DNA of 64,000 bases from Acetobacteraceae bacterium (GCA_031291725.1 JARLIM010000021.1:248001-312000), one strand, 5' to 3'. Positions 8,158 to 17,691 are shown, counted from the stretch's first letter. Made by a program: numbers and translations. The notes: generated by a model not told the origin, from the letters alone.

Positions 8158-11100
8158 TCATCCCGCCATCAACCGCGCCACCTTGGCCTTCGTCTCCACC
8201 ACCGCCTTGGCCTTCACCGGCCCAAACCCACGAATTTCCAACGCGGCCTCGGCCAACGGGCGCAGCCGCGCCTCGCCCTTCGTCGGCAGGTTTTGCACCA
8301 GATACGCGATCACCCCCTCATACCAAGCGATCAACTCCCGCTCCATCCGCCGTTCCGCGCTCCGGCCGAACGGGTCCAACCTCGTGCCGCGCAACACCTT
8401 CAACGGGGCGAGCACGCGGAACACATGGCGCATCCACGGCCCGAACGCCTTCTTCCGGGGGCGTCCGCGCCAATCGGTGCCGGTGTTGAGCAAAGGCGGT
8501 GCGAGGTGATGCACGATGCGATAATCGCCCTCAAACTGTGCTGCAATCTGTGCGGTGAATTCCGGTGCCGCATGCAGCCGCGCCACCTCGTATTCATCCT
8601 TGTAGGACATCAACCGGAACAGCGCCTTCGCCACCGCCTCCGCCAGCACAGGGGACGCCGCCAATCGCGCCACCTGCGCCCGATAGCGCTTGGCCCAGGC
8701 CCGGCTCTGATACGCCTCCAGAAACGCCGCCCGTCGCTCGATCATCTCCGCCAGCGTCTCGGGGGCGTCCGGCTCGTCGCGCCCCACGCCATGCGGATCG
8801 ACTGCCGCCAGACGGCCCAGCGTGAAGGCTGCCTGGTTCTTCGCCACCTCCACCTTGTTGAGCGCGAATGCCCGCATCAGCGCCGCCTCGCCCACCGGCA
8901 CCAGCCCGTTCTGCCATGCCATGCCGAGCAGAATGGAATTGGCATAGACGCTGTCGCCCAATTCCGCCTCGGCCAGCTTGTTGGCATTGACCACATGCAG
9001 CTGGTTGCTGCCCATCATGTCGGCCAACGCCGCCAGACGCTGCGGAATTGCCAGATCGGCGTCGCGGTCCTTGACCATATCGGCGGTGGCCATCTCCGCC
9101 GAATTCAACACCGCCCGCATGCCGGGGCGATAGGTGCGCGTCGCCTCCGGGCGGGTGGAGACCACCGCATCGCAGCCGATCAACGCATCGGCCGCCCCTG
9201 TGTCGGTGCGCATCTGGTTGAGCTGGCTGGGATCGTCGGCAAAGCGCAGATAGCTCATCACCGGGCCGAATTTCTGCGCCAAGCCCATGTAATCCAGCAC
9301 CGAGGCCCCCTTGCCCTCCAAATGCGCCGCCATCGCCACCATCGAGGCCGTGGTCACAACGCCGGTGCCGCCCACCCCGGTGATCACCAGATCATAAGGC
9401 GTGGCCAAAGACGGCAGCACCGGCTCCGGCAGCCCCGCCTTGCGCGCGATGATCGCCGCCGGGTCGCTGATCTTCGCCCGCCGCTTGGCCCCCTCCACCG
9501 TCACAAAGCTCGGGCAGAAGCCATCCAGACAGGAGAAATCCTTGTTGCAATTGGATTGATCGATCTGCCGCTTGCGACCGAAAACCGTCTCCTTCGGCAC
9601 CACGCTCAGGCAATTCGACGCCACCGAGCAATCGCCGCAGCCCTCACACACCAGATCGTTGATCACCGCGAATTTCGCCGGATCGGGCAGTTTGCCGCGC
9701 TTGCGGCGGCGGCGCTTTTCGGTGGCGCAGGTCTGCTCATAGATCAGTACCGACACGCCCTTCACCTCACGCAACGCCCGCTGCACCGCGTCCAACTCGC
9801 CACGCGGATGCAGCGTGGTGCCGATGGGGAAGCCCCGCATGTCGAATTTCTGCGGCATGTCGGAGACCAGCGCGATGCGCTCCACCCCCTCGGCCCGCAT
9901 CGTCTGCGCGATGCCCTGCACCGATACCGGCCCATCCACCGGCTGCCCACCGGTCATCGCCACCGCATCGTTGAACAGGATTTTATAGGTGATGTTGGAT
10001 TTGGCGGCGATGGATTGCCGGATGGCGAGCGAGCCGGAATGGTAATACGTGCCGTCGCCCAGATTCTGGAACACATGGCCGCCCCCGGTGTAGCGCGACG
10101 ATGCCGCCCAGTTCACCCCCTCGCCGCCCATCTGGATCATCCCCGAGGTGGAGCGATCCATCCAATCGACCATGAAATGACAGCCAATCCCCGCCAGCGC
10201 CTCCGAGCCCTCCGGCACGCGGGTGGAGCTGTTATGCGGGCAGCCGGAGCAGAAATACGGCGTGCGATTGCCCGCAGGCACGGCGGCCAACTGCACCGGC
10301 GCGCGCAGCACCGCCGCCGCGCGGGCTTCGAAATCGAGCTCCGGGAACACCCGCGCCAGCCGGGCGGCGATGATCGGCAGCAGCAGGCGCGGCGAGAGTT
10401 CGCCCGTCCACGGCACCAGATCCGCCCCGGTCTCATCCGTCTTGCCCGCCATATGGCGCGGCTTGGTGCCCGGAACGTCGTAGAAATATTCCTTCAGCTG
10501 GCTTTCGATCAGCGCGCGCTTTTCCTCGATGACGAGGATTTCCTGCTTGCCGCGAATGAAACCCAGCGCATCGCGCTGCGCCAACGGCCAAACCAGGCCC
10601 ACCTTGTAGACATCGATCCCCAATCTGCGACATTCCGCCGCATCCAGGCCCAACAGCCGCAGCGCCTCCATCGTGTCCAGATGCGCCTTGCCGGTGGTCA
10701 CGAAGCCGAAAGCCGCATCCGGCACGTCATAGATGCGCCGATCGATCGGGTTCGCATCGGCAAAGGCCAGCACCGCCTTCTTCTTGGCAATCAACCGCGC
10801 CTCGATCTGCTGGCCGGGCAGATCGGGCCAACGAATATGCAGGCCGGTGGGCGGTGGGGTGAAATCGGGGGCGGCGAAGGTGCGTGGCTGCGGCAGATCG
10901 AAGGATGCGCCGGATTCCACCGTCTCCGAAATCGCCTTGAACCCCACCCACATCCCGGAAAACCGCGACAGCGCATAGCCGTATTCGCCATATTCCAAAT
11001 ACTCGGCAACCGAGGCCGGGTGCAGGATCGGGATGAAAAACGCCATGAACGCCACATCCGATTGATGCGACATCGACGACGACACCGAGCCGTGATCGTC

Positions 11101-11559
11101 CCCCGCCACCACCAACACGCCGCCATGCGGAGACGTTCCATAGGCATTGCCGTGCTTGAGCGCATCGCCCGAGCGATCCACGCCCATCCCCTTGCCATAC
11201 CACAGGCCGAACACGCCATCGACGGTGCGCTTGGGGTTGCCCTCCACCTGCTGGGTGCCGAACAGGGCGGTCGCAGCGAGGTCTTCATTGATGGCGGGGA
11301 AGAATTCCACATTGTTCTCGGCCAGCAATGCGCCCGCCCGCCATGCCTCGCTGTCGACGGCTGCCACCGGTGATCCGCGATATCCCGCGATCATCCCCGC
11401 CGTATTCAACCCCGCCGCCTTATCCCGCCGTGCCTGATCCAGCACGATGCGCACCAGCGCCTGCGTTCCGGTCAGAAACACCCGCCCACGCTCACGCGTA
11501 TAGCGATCCTCCAGCCGATAGGACTCCTCGACCAAGCCATGATTGAGCGCGATATCCAT
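8158..11559 (-). CDS. Indolepyruvate ferredoxin oxidoreductase, fused alpha/gamma chains
   Basis: Oxidatively decarboxylates aryl-pyruvates (indolepyruvate, phenylpyruvate) to aryl-acetyl-CoA. The 1133-residue chain joins a pyruvate:ferredoxin oxidoreductase alpha-type/TPP part (MAGYRGSPVAAVD near the N terminus; CSGCPHNSSTRVPEG and GIGCHFMVDW in the middle), a Cys-rich cluster region (CEGCGDCSVASNC) and a C-terminal gamma domain (VITGVGGTGVVTTASM). This is the large single-chain form known from proteobacteria. I chose the ATG at 11559, which follows GGGAAGGGGAAA; a TTG at 11607 would add 16 unconvincing residues. The Lrp regulator is divergent. Phenylacetyl-CoA made here would feed the paa operon downstream. 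Confidence 0.92.
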   Translation of the reverse strand: MDIALNHGLVEESYRLEDRYTRERGRVFLTGTQALVRIVLDQARRDKAAGLNTAGMIAGYRGSPVAAVDSEAWRAGALLAENNVEFFPAINEDLAATALFGTQQVEGNPKRTVDGVFGLWYGKGMGVDRSGDALKHGNAYGTSPHGGVLVVAGDDHGSVSSSMSHQSDVAFMAFFIPILHPASVAEYLEYGEYGYALSRFSGMWVGFKAISETVESGASFDLPQPRTFAAPDFTPPPTGLHIRWPDLPGQQIEARLIAKKKAVLAFADANPIDRRIYDVPDAAFGFVTTGKAHLDTMEALRLLGLDAAECRRLGIDVYKVGLVWPLAQRDALGFIRGKQEILVIEEKRALIESQLKEYFYDVPGTKPRHMAGKTDETGADLVPWTGELSPRLLLPIIAARLARVFPELDFEARAAAVLRAPVQLAAVPAGNRTPYFCSGCPHNSSTRVPEGSEALAGIGCHFMVDWMDRSTSGMIQMGGEGVNWAASSRYTGGGHVFQNLGDGTYYHSGSLAIRQSIAAKSNITYKILFNDAVAMTGGQPVDGPVSVQGIAQTMRAEGVERIALVSDMPQKFDMRGFPIGTTLHPRGELDAVQRALREVKGVSVLIYEQTCATEKRRRRKRGKLPDPAKFAVINDLVCEGCGDCSVASNCLSVVPKETVFGRKRQIDQSNCNKDFSCLDGFCPSFVTVEGAKRRAKISDPAAIIARKAGLPEPVLPSLATPYDLVITGVGGTGVVTTASMVAMAAHLEGKGASVLDYMGLAQKFGPVMSYLRFADDPSQLNQMRTDTGAADALIGCDAVVSTRPEATRTYRPGMRAVLNSAEMATADMVKDRDADLAIPQRLAALADMMGSNQLHVVNANKLAEAELGDSVYANSILLGMAWQNGLVPVGEAALMRAFALNKVEVAKNQAAFTLGRLAAVDPHGVGRDEPDAPETLAEMIERRAAFLEAYQSRAWAKRYRAQVARLAASPVLAEAVAKALFRLMSYKDEYEVARLHAAPEFTAQIAAQFEGDYRIVHHLAPPLLNTGTDWRGRPRKKAFGPWMRHVFRVLAPLKVLRGTRLDPFGRSAERRMERELIAWYEGVIAYLVQNLPTKGEARLRPLAEAALEIRGFGPVKAKAVVETKAKVARLMAG

Positions 11560-11697
11560 CGCCGTTTCCCCTTCCCGATGGAGGAAGTCTATGCCCACCC
11601 CACGCAATAATTTTTCGCATTTGAGTGATTTTGGCTGAATTTTGGAAAAATCTGCCGGAACATGCTAGAAAAATGACAACTTCCTCCGGAGCCCTGC

Positions 11698-12156
11698 ATG
11701 GAAATCAACGAGCAAGACCGGCGTTTGCTTCGCCTGTTGCAGCGTGACGGTCGCATGTCCAACCAGGATCTGGCCGACCGCGCCGGCCTCTCCGCCTCGG
11801 CCTGTTGGCGGCGGGTGAAGGCGTTGGAGGAGGCGGGGATCATTTCCGGCTACGTCGCCGAGGTGAATGCCGAACGCGCCGGATTGGGCTTTGGCGCCAT
11901 CGTCCAGGTGCGGCTCTCGCGGCACGACACCGCGCATCTGGATCAGTTCATCGAAGCCGTGTCACGCCGCGCCGAGGTGCTGGAATTGTTCTGCACCACG
12001 GGCGAGGCGGATTATCATCTGCGCGTGGTGTGCGAGGACAAGAATGCCTACAACAACTTCCTCGAAACCTTCCTCTTCCGCCTGCCCGGCATCGCCCAGG
12101 TGCGAACCAATCTGATCCTGCGCGAGATCAAGGCAACCTCGGTGCTGCCGATTTGA
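11698..12156 (+). CDS. Lrp/AsnC-family transcriptional regulator
   Basis: A 152-residue regulator. The N-terminal helix-turn-helix (SNQDLADRAGLSASACWRRV, about residues 20-39) is followed by a RAM ligand-binding domain (IVQVRLSRHDTAHLDQF onward). It follows a TCCTCCGGAG-type ribosome-binding site. It is divergent from the indolepyruvate oxidoreductase gene with 138 bp between starts. By analogy with Lrp-type regulators of aromatic amino-acid catabolism it probably senses an amino acid or keto acid and controls that gene. This is inference from position. Confidence 0.92.
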   Translation: MEINEQDRRLLRLLQRDGRMSNQDLADRAGLSASACWRRVKALEEAGIISGYVAEVNAERAGLGFGAIVQVRLSRHDTAHLDQFIEAVSRRAEVLELFCTTGEADYHLRVVCEDKNAYNNFLETFLFRLPGIAQVRTNLILREIKATSVLPI

Positions 12157-12261
12157 GAACTCAGCGGACGAAACAACTAAGTAGTTTATCTATTTGAATA
12201 GCCAGACCAGCATGTCCATATTCCCTCAAGTGGTCGGCTCATTGACCGCCTGAGGATGAAC

Positions 12262-12504
12262 ATGCACGTATCTCCGATCATCGTTGATGCCTTCTGGGAT
12301 GCCGAAGCGGGTGTCTTCGTTGCCACCAGCAATGATGTGCCCGGTCTTATCACCGAGGCCACCACCACCGCTGAACTTCAAGCCAAACTGGAAGTGCTGA
12401 TCCCGGAATTGCTTGAACTCAACAGCGAGCATGTGGACCAGTTCCACGATGTGCCGCTGGTCATTCGCTCTGAACAAACCTCCACGGTGCGGGTGCCCGC
12501 TTAA
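12262..12504 (+). CDS. hicB: HicB-like antitoxin (DUF1902)
   Basis: An 80-residue protein with the DUF1902/HicB pattern: a strand starting FWDAEAGVFVATSNDVPGL, then a helix (AELQAKLEVLIPELLELN). It should neutralise the toxin encoded immediately downstream and repress the pair. I chose the ATG at 12262, which has GAGG at suitable spacing; an ATG at 12256 sits too close to that site. Its stop overlaps the toxin start in TAATG. The order antitoxin-toxin is reversed from the classical hicAB but is usual for the DUF1902 group. Confidence 0.8.
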   Translation: MHVSPIIVDAFWDAEAGVFVATSNDVPGLITEATTTAELQAKLEVLIPELLELNSEHVDQFHDVPLVIRSEQTSTVRVPA

Positions 12505-12698
12505 TGGGCAGCTACACCGCCGAGGTGAAGGATTTTTTGCGACAATTTGGCTGTAGTTTCTTTCGACAGGGCAAGGGCGACCATGAGATTTGGTATAGCC
12601 CTATCACCAATAAGCGCTTCCCTGTCGATCAGAAGATCCTCTCACGCCATACCGCCAACGGCATCATGAAACAGGCCGGGATTGAGCATCGGTTTTGA
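12504..12698 (+). CDS. hicA: HicA-like toxin (mRNA interferase family)
   Basis: A 64-residue basic protein of the HicA/YcfA family, a double-stranded-RNA-binding fold that cleaves mRNA. The conserved pattern VKDFLRQFGCSFFRQGKGDHEIW contains the catalytic His (GDHEIW), and the C terminus (SRHTANGIMKQAGI) matches the family. The start shares one base with the antitoxin stop, so the two are coupled. The pair sits between the lrp-type gene and the end of paaK. Confidence 0.85.
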   Translation: MGSYTAEVKDFLRQFGCSFFRQGKGDHEIWYSPITNKRFPVDQKILSRHTANGIMKQAGIEHRF

Positions 12699-12702
12699 TG
12701 CC

Positions 12703-14022
12703 TCACCCCTCCTTCGGCCGCCGATCCACCACCCGCCTTGCCTTGCCCAGCGAGCGCTCGATCCCGCCCGGCGGATGGATCACCACCCGCGCCGTCACCC
12801 CAATCGTGGCCTTGATCCGGTGCGCCAGATGCTTGGCGGTGTCGTCCAAATTCAGGCTGGAGAATTCCCACGGGCGCGCCTCGGCATGCACCGTCAGCTC
12901 GTCCATCCGGCCCGGACGGGTCAGTTCCAGCTGGAAATGCCCGGCACTCCATTCCGTGGCCAGCAGCAATTCCTCCACCTGGGTTGGGAACAGATTCACC
13001 CCGCGCAGGATGATCATGTCATCCGACCGCCCGGTGATCTTCTCCATCCGCCGCATCCCCGGCCGCGCCGTGCCCGGCAGCAGGCGGGTGAGGTCGCGGG
13101 TGCGGTAGCGGATGATCGGGAAGGCTTGCTTGCTCAGCGAGGTGAACACCAACTCGCCCTTCTCGCCCTCGGGCAGCACCTCGCCGGTCTCGGGGTCGAT
13201 GATCTCCGGGTAGAAATGATCCTCCCAGATATGCAGCCCGTCCTTGGTCTCCACGCATTCCTGCGCCACACCCGGCCCCAGCACTTCCGACAAGCCGTAA
13301 ATATCGGTCGCATCCAGCCCGAACGCGCCTTCGATCTCGCCGCGCAGCGCGTTCGTCCACGGCTCTGCGCCGAAAATGCCATAGCGCAGGCTGCAACGCC
13401 GCGCATCGATCCCCGCCGCCTGGAAGCCATCGAGCAACGCCAGCATATAGCTGGGCGTGACCATGATGATCTCCGGCTTGAAATCGGTGATCAGCTGCAC
13501 CTGCCGCTCGGTCATTCCGCCCGAGACCGGCACCACCGCGCAACCAAGCCTCTCCGCCCCGCCATGCGCGCCCAGGCCGCCGGTGAACAGGCCGTAGCCA
13601 TAGGCCACATGCACCATCATCCCCGGACGCCCACCCGCCGCCCGGATCGAGCGCGCCATCAGATCGGCCCACATCTCCAGATCCGGCTTGGTGTAGCCCA
13701 CCACCACCGGCTTGCCCGTGGTGCCGGAGGAGGCGTGGATGCGCGAAATCTGCTCACGCGGCACCGCGAACATGCCGAACGGATAGGTGTCGCGCAGGTC
13801 GGTCTTCACCGTGAACGGGAATTTCGACATGTCCGACAATTGCCGGAAATCATCCGGATGCACGCCCTTTGCCACGCATTTCGCGCGGTAATGCGGCACG
13901 TTGTCATAGGAATGCCGCAGCGACCACGCCATCCGGCTGGTCTGCAACGCCACGATCTCATCGCGCGATGCACGTTCGGCGGCGTCGTATAATTCGATGC
14001 CGCTGGTGTTCAGATTGGCCAT
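12703..14022 (-). CDS. paaK: Phenylacetate-CoA ligase
   Basis: Activates phenylacetate with ATP and CoA to phenylacetyl-CoA, the entry step of the aerobic paa pathway. The 439-residue protein has the adenylate-forming motif SSGTTGKPVVVGYT (about residue 95), YGIFGAEPW, DIYGLSEVLGPG and the C-terminal hinge region FPTQVEELLL. The ATG at 14022 follows GGGAGGGATGAG and lies 1 nt after the original stop of paaI (TGAGATG), so it is coupled to that gene. It is the last gene of the minus-strand paa operon in this window. Confidence 0.95.
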   Translation of the reverse strand: MANLNTSGIELYDAAERASRDEIVALQTSRMAWSLRHSYDNVPHYRAKCVAKGVHPDDFRQLSDMSKFPFTVKTDLRDTYPFGMFAVPREQISRIHASSGTTGKPVVVGYTKPDLEMWADLMARSIRAAGGRPGMMVHVAYGYGLFTGGLGAHGGAERLGCAVVPVSGGMTERQVQLITDFKPEIIMVTPSYMLALLDGFQAAGIDARRCSLRYGIFGAEPWTNALRGEIEGAFGLDATDIYGLSEVLGPGVAQECVETKDGLHIWEDHFYPEIIDPETGEVLPEGEKGELVFTSLSKQAFPIIRYRTRDLTRLLPGTARPGMRRMEKITGRSDDMIILRGVNLFPTQVEELLLATEWSAGHFQLELTRPGRMDELTVHAEARPWEFSSLNLDDTAKHLAHRIKATIGVTARVVIHPPGGIERSLGKARRVVDRRPKEG

Positions 14023-14023
14023 C

Positions 14024-14467
14024 TCATCCCTCCCCAGGTGATGAATCTTCCGGCAGAAACGAGGTGCCCAGGCTGCGCGAATAGCCCCGGAATTCGGCAA
14101 TCGCCCTGTCGCCCACACGCACCGTCACATCGGTCAGCCCCGAGCGTCCGCCCTCGGTGATCACCCGCGCCTACGCCACCAGCCGGTCGCCCAGGCGGGC
14201 CGGGCGCAGGAACGTCACCTGACATTGGGCGGCAACCGTGGTGATGCCGTGCGAGTTGCAGGCATAGGCGAAGGCGCTGTCGGCCAGCGTGAAGATGAAG
14301 CCGCCATGGGCGATCTGATGGCCGTTGAGCATGTCGGCGCGAATGGTCATCGCCAACACAGCACGGCCGGGATGGGCTTGCAGCACCTCCATCCCCAAGC
14401 CCTGGCTGGCCGCATCGCCCTCCCACATCGCAGCAGCGGCGCGGCGTGCCGTCGCTTCGGCTGTCAT
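14024..14467 (-). pseudogene. paaI: Hydroxyphenylacetyl-CoA thioesterase PaaI interrupted by an in-frame TAG
   Basis: A hot-dog-fold thioesterase that removes dead-end acyl-CoA products of the paa pathway. Residues 1-98 carry the family core (NGHQIAHGGFIFTLADSAFA) and end at TAG (14173-14171). In the same frame the reading continues ARVITEGGRSGLTDVTVRVG, then IAEFRGYSRSLGTSF, to a TGA at 14026-14024. The total of 147 codons is normal for PaaI. One base change (for example GAG to TAG) explains the break. Either the gene is a recent nonsense mutant, the stop is read through, or the base is an assembly error. The 98-residue product lacks the last strands of the fold. Confidence 0.85.
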
Positions 14468-15258
14468 GCCTTGCGCCCGGTGAAGTTCGGCGCGCGCTTT
14501 TCCAGGAACGCCGTCACGCCCTCGGCGAAATCCGGCGTGTAGCCCGCCATGCGCTGCAAATCGCGCTCCATGTCCAGCTGCTGATCGAGATTGTGCGACA
14601 GGCTGGCATTCAGCGCCTGCTTGGTCAGCGCCAGCGATTGCGTCGGCATCTTGGCAAGCTTGGCCGCCAGCGCATCGGCCTCGGCCTGCAGCGCCTCATC
14701 CTCCACGCAGCGCCAGATCATCCCCCACGCCTCGGCCTTCTCCGCCGACACCGCCTCGGCCAGCATCATCGCCGCCCGCGCCCGCGCATCGCCGATCAAA
14801 CGCGGCAGCGCCCAGGTGGAGCCGGCATCGGGGATCAGGCCGATCTTCGAGAATGCCTGCATGAACATCGCCGATTTCGCCGCCAGCACGATATCCCCCG
14901 CCAGCGCCAGCGACGCCCCAGCGCCCACCGCCGGGCCATTCACCGCCACCACCAACGGCTTGGGCATGGCGCGCAGGCGGCGGATCAGCGGGTTGTAAAG
15001 ACGCTCGATGGTGCTGCCGAGATCGCGCTTGCTGCCGCCGCCAATGTCGCGGCGGTCGGTCAGATCCTGGCCGGAGCAGAAGCCGCGTCCGGTGCCGGTG
15101 AGCACAATGGCGCGGCAGGATTCGTCATTGGCCAATTCACGGAAGATGCGCGCCAGATGGGCATGCATGTCTTCGTTGAAGGCATTCAGCCGATCCGGCC
15201 GATTGAGCGTCACCTTGGCCCAGCCGTCATGGCGCGCCAACAGCACTGAATCTTCCAC
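14464..15258 (-). CDS. paaG: Epoxyphenylacetyl-CoA isomerase (crotonase family)
   Basis: Isomerises the ring-1,2-epoxide of phenylacetyl-CoA to the oxepin form. The 264 residues show the crotonase fold: LNRPDRLNAFN, the oxyanion-hole region GFCSGQDLTDR, AVNGPAVGAGASLALAGDI and the FEKR-containing C-terminal tail (AFLEKRAPNFTGR). I chose the GTG at 15258, which follows GGGGAGGATAAC and gives the family length. An upstream ATG at 15327 overlaps the paaE stop and would add 23 unlike residues. The stop overlaps the paaI start. Confidence 0.92.
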   Translation of the reverse strand: MEDSVLLARHDGWAKVTLNRPDRLNAFNEDMHAHLARIFRELANDESCRAIVLTGTGRGFCSGQDLTDRRDIGGGSKRDLGSTIERLYNPLIRRLRAMPKPLVVAVNGPAVGAGASLALAGDIVLAAKSAMFMQAFSKIGLIPDAGSTWALPRLIGDARARAAMMLAEAVSAEKAEAWGMIWRCVEDEALQAEADALAAKLAKMPTQSLALTKQALNASLSHNLDQQLDMERDLQRMAGYTPDFAEGVTAFLEKRAPNFTGRKA

Positions 15259-15323
15259 GTTATCCTCCCCACGATGATGCAAGACCGATTTCCCCGCGGT
15301 CTCGTTCACTTTGTCAAATCGCC

Positions 15324-16421
15324 TCACACCGCATCGAAATCCACCTCAACCTTGGCCGTCGTCGGCTTGGCCTGACAGGTGAGAATGAAGCCCTGCGCCA
15401 CCTCCCATGGCTCCAGCGAGTAATTCAGCTCCATCTGCGCCGAGCCCTCGGTCAGCTTCGCGCGGCAGGAACAGCACATGCCGCCCTTGCAGGCGAAGGG
15501 CAGATCGAGACCGGCGCGCAAGGCGGCGTCCAGAATCGCCTCGCCCGCCGCCACCGGCACATCGCGGCGATTGCCATCGACAATCACCGTGGCCATCGCC
15601 GCAGGGGCGGCCTCCGCATCCACCGCCTTCGCCGCACGCGGCTTGCCGCCCAGGGCGGAGACAAAACGCTCCGTGTGAATCTTCGCCGCGTCCAGCCCAA
15701 GATCGGCCAGCGTCGCCGACAGCGCCTCGATCATCCCCTCCGGGCCGCAGATGAAGGCGTGATCGATAGCGGCCACCGGCACCATCGCCCCCAAAGTACG
15801 ACGGATTTTCGCGTCATCCAGATGGCCGTTCAGCACGGCAATATCCTGCTCCTCGCGGGAGAGCACATGAAACACCGTCAGCCGCCCCAGATGCCGATCC
15901 TTCAAATCCTCCAGCGTCTCGCGGAACAGGATGCCGTCCACGCTGCGGCTGCCATAGAACAGCACGAAGCGGCTGTCCGGCTCGCGCGCCAACACGCCCT
16001 GGACGATCGACATGATCGGCGTGATGCCCGATCCCGCCGCAAAGCCCACATGCAGCCGGCCATTGCCCGCCCGGCCCAGCAGCCCGAAGCGGCCAGTGGG
16101 CGTCATCACCTCCAGCGTGTCACCCGCATGCAACGTGTCATTGGCCCAGTTGGAGAACACGCCGCCCTCCACCCGCTTGATCGCCACCGTCAGTTCGTCC
16201 TGATCCGGTGCCGAGCAGATGGAATAGGACCGGCGCACATCCTCGCCCTCCACCATCGCCCGCAAGGTGAGATATTGGCCGGGCTCGAAGCGGAACTCCT
16301 CGGCCAAAGCGGGCGGCACGGCGAAACGCAGCGAGATCGCATCCGCCGTCTCCTGCCGTCGCTCGGCGATGGTTAGCGTGTGAAAGCGCGGGGTGGCCAT
16401 GCGGGCGAGGGTTTCGGACAT
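15324..16421 (-). CDS. paaE: Phenylacetyl-CoA epoxidase reductase subunit
   Basis: Delivers electrons from NADPH through FAD and a [2Fe-2S] centre to the PaaA di-iron site. In 365 residues, an N-terminal FAD domain (PGQYLTLRA, RSYSICSAP) and an NAD domain (VGFAAGSGITPIMSI) are followed by a plant-type ferredoxin domain with CKGGMCCSCRAKL and a final Cys in LTCQAKP. The ATG at 16421 follows AGAGGATTCC, 8 nt after the paaD stop. The in-frame ATG at 16439 would overlap paaD and is less likely. Confidence 0.95.
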   Translation of the reverse strand: MSETLARMATPRFHTLTIAERRQETADAISLRFAVPPALAEEFRFEPGQYLTLRAMVEGEDVRRSYSICSAPDQDELTVAIKRVEGGVFSNWANDTLHAGDTLEVMTPTGRFGLLGRAGNGRLHVGFAAGSGITPIMSIVQGVLAREPDSRFVLFYGSRSVDGILFRETLEDLKDRHLGRLTVFHVLSREEQDIAVLNGHLDDAKIRRTLGAMVPVAAIDHAFICGPEGMIEALSATLADLGLDAAKIHTERFVSALGGKPRAAKAVDAEAAPAAMATVIVDGNRRDVPVAAGEAILDAALRAGLDLPFACKGGMCCSCRAKLTEGSAQMELNYSLEPWEVAQGFILTCQAKPTTAKVEVDFDAV

Positions 16422-16429
16422 GGAATCCT

Positions 16430-16915
16430 CTAGTGACACTTGAAATAATCAAACGGCTCCCGGCACGCCTCGCAGCGCCACAGGGCCTTGCAACTCGTCG
16501 AACCGAATTCGGCGATGCGGCTGGTGTGGGTCGAACCGCAACGCGGGCACGCCACCACATCCTGTCCGAACAAGGCACGGCGTCCGGCGGGGCCGACGGG
16601 CGGGGCGATGCCGTAAGCGCGCAGCTTGTCGCGGCCTTCCTGCGTCATCCAATCGGTCGTCCAGGCGGGGGACAGCACAGATGTCACATGCACCTTCGCA
16701 AACCCGGCCACCGCCAACGCCGTCTCGATGTCCAGCTGGATCATGTTCATCGCCGGACAGCCGGAATAGGTGGGGGTGATCGTCACCTCCACCGCATCGC
16801 CATCCATCCGCACGTCGCGCAGCACGCCGAGATCGGCAATCGAGAGCACCGGAATTTCCGGATCGCTCACCGAGGCCGCCGCCGCCCAGGCGCGTTCGCG
16901 CAGATCGGCGCTCAC
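16430..16915 (-). CDS. paaD: PaaD, phenylacetyl-CoA epoxidase maturation protein
   Basis: A 161-residue Fe-S assembly-type protein needed for an active epoxidase. The N-terminal MIP18/DUF59 domain (VSDPEIPVLSIADLGVLRDV, then TPTYSGCPAM) precedes a C-terminal zinc ribbon (CPRCGSTHT, CKALWRCEAC). The GTG at 16915 overlaps the paaC stop as GTGA; upstream sequence in this frame is paaC read out of frame. Confidence 0.92.
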   Translation of the reverse strand: MSADLRERAWAAAASVSDPEIPVLSIADLGVLRDVRMDGDAVEVTITPTYSGCPAMNMIQLDIETALAVAGFAKVHVTSVLSPAWTTDWMTQEGRDKLRAYGIAPPVGPAGRRALFGQDVVACPRCGSTHTSRIAEFGSTSCKALWRCEACREPFDYFKCH

Positions 16916-17691
16916 CAAGTGGCGCCGGGGATCATGCGGGGCACATATTGCAGCTCGGCCAACAGATGGCCCAGATGCTCGGAATGCCGCCCTTCGCGGC
17001 CGCCCTGCTGCATCCATCCGCCTGACGGCATCGCAAGCGTCGCGCGTTCCAACACCGCGCGCACAGTGGCTTCCCATTCGCCGCGCAATGTGTCGGGATC
17101 GACGGCAACACCGGCGGCAATCAACGCCGTCTCATCCGGCAGCACGGCGAACAATTCGCCCGTATAGGGCCAAAGTTCCTCCAGCGCCTCCGCCAGACGG
17201 CGATGGCTTTCCGCGGTGCCATCGCCCAATCGCAGCACCCACTCGCTGGAATGCCGCAGATGATAGGCGATCTCCTTTTCCGATTTCGCGGCGATGGCGG
17301 CCAGGGTGGCATCGGTCGAGCGCATCATCGCCAGCCAATACGGATAGGCGAAGGCGGCGAAGAAGAATTGCCGCAGCATCGTCTGTGCGAAATCGCCGTT
17401 CGGGCGCTCCACCAGCAGGATGTTCTGATACTCCCGCTCGCGCCGCATATAGGCGAAATCGTCCTCGCTCTGCCCCTTGCCCTCCACCTCACCGGCATAG
17501 GTGTAGAGCGCGCGCGACTGGCCGATCAGATCCAGCGCCATGTTCGACAGCGCCATCTCCTCCTCCAGCGTGGGTGCCATCGCACTCCATTCCGACAGGC
17601 GATGGCCCAGGATCAGCGCATCGTCCGCCCGGCGCAGCGCGTAACGGGCGAGGGGCGAGGCCGGAGCCTCGACGATCAATGCCGCGCTCAC
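16912..17691 (-). CDS. paaC: Phenylacetyl-CoA epoxidase structural subunit
   Basis: The non-catalytic ferritin-like partner of PaaA. The 259-residue product contains LGHRLSEWSAMAPTLEEEMA, LDLIGQSRALYTYAGE and the late helix RHSSEWVLRLGDGTAESHR, all characteristic of PaaC. The GTG at 17691 overlaps the paaB stop (GTGA), and the stop overlaps the paaD start in the same way. This chain of 4-bp overlaps should give fixed subunit ratios. Confidence 0.94.
   Translation of the reverse strand: MSAALIVEAPASPLARYALRRADDALILGHRLSEWSAMAPTLEEEMALSNMALDLIGQSRALYTYAGEVEGKGQSEDDFAYMRREREYQNILLVERPNGDFAQTMLRQFFFAAFAYPYWLAMMRSTDATLAAIAAKSEKEIAYHLRHSSEWVLRLGDGTAESHRRLAEALEELWPYTGELFAVLPDETALIAAGVAVDPDTLRGEWEATVRAVLERATLAMPSGGWMQQGGREGRHSEHLGHLLAELQYVPRMIPGATW

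Noticed and set aside
8092..11373. 1093-codon open frame antisense to the indolepyruvate oxidoreductase
   Set aside because: A shadow of high third-position GC on the other strand. It has no start signal and an Arg/His-rich composition.
14171..14467. A complete 98-residue thioesterase
   Set aside because: The frame continues with family sequence beyond the TAG to a stop adjoining paaK, so the short ORF is better read as an interrupted paaI.
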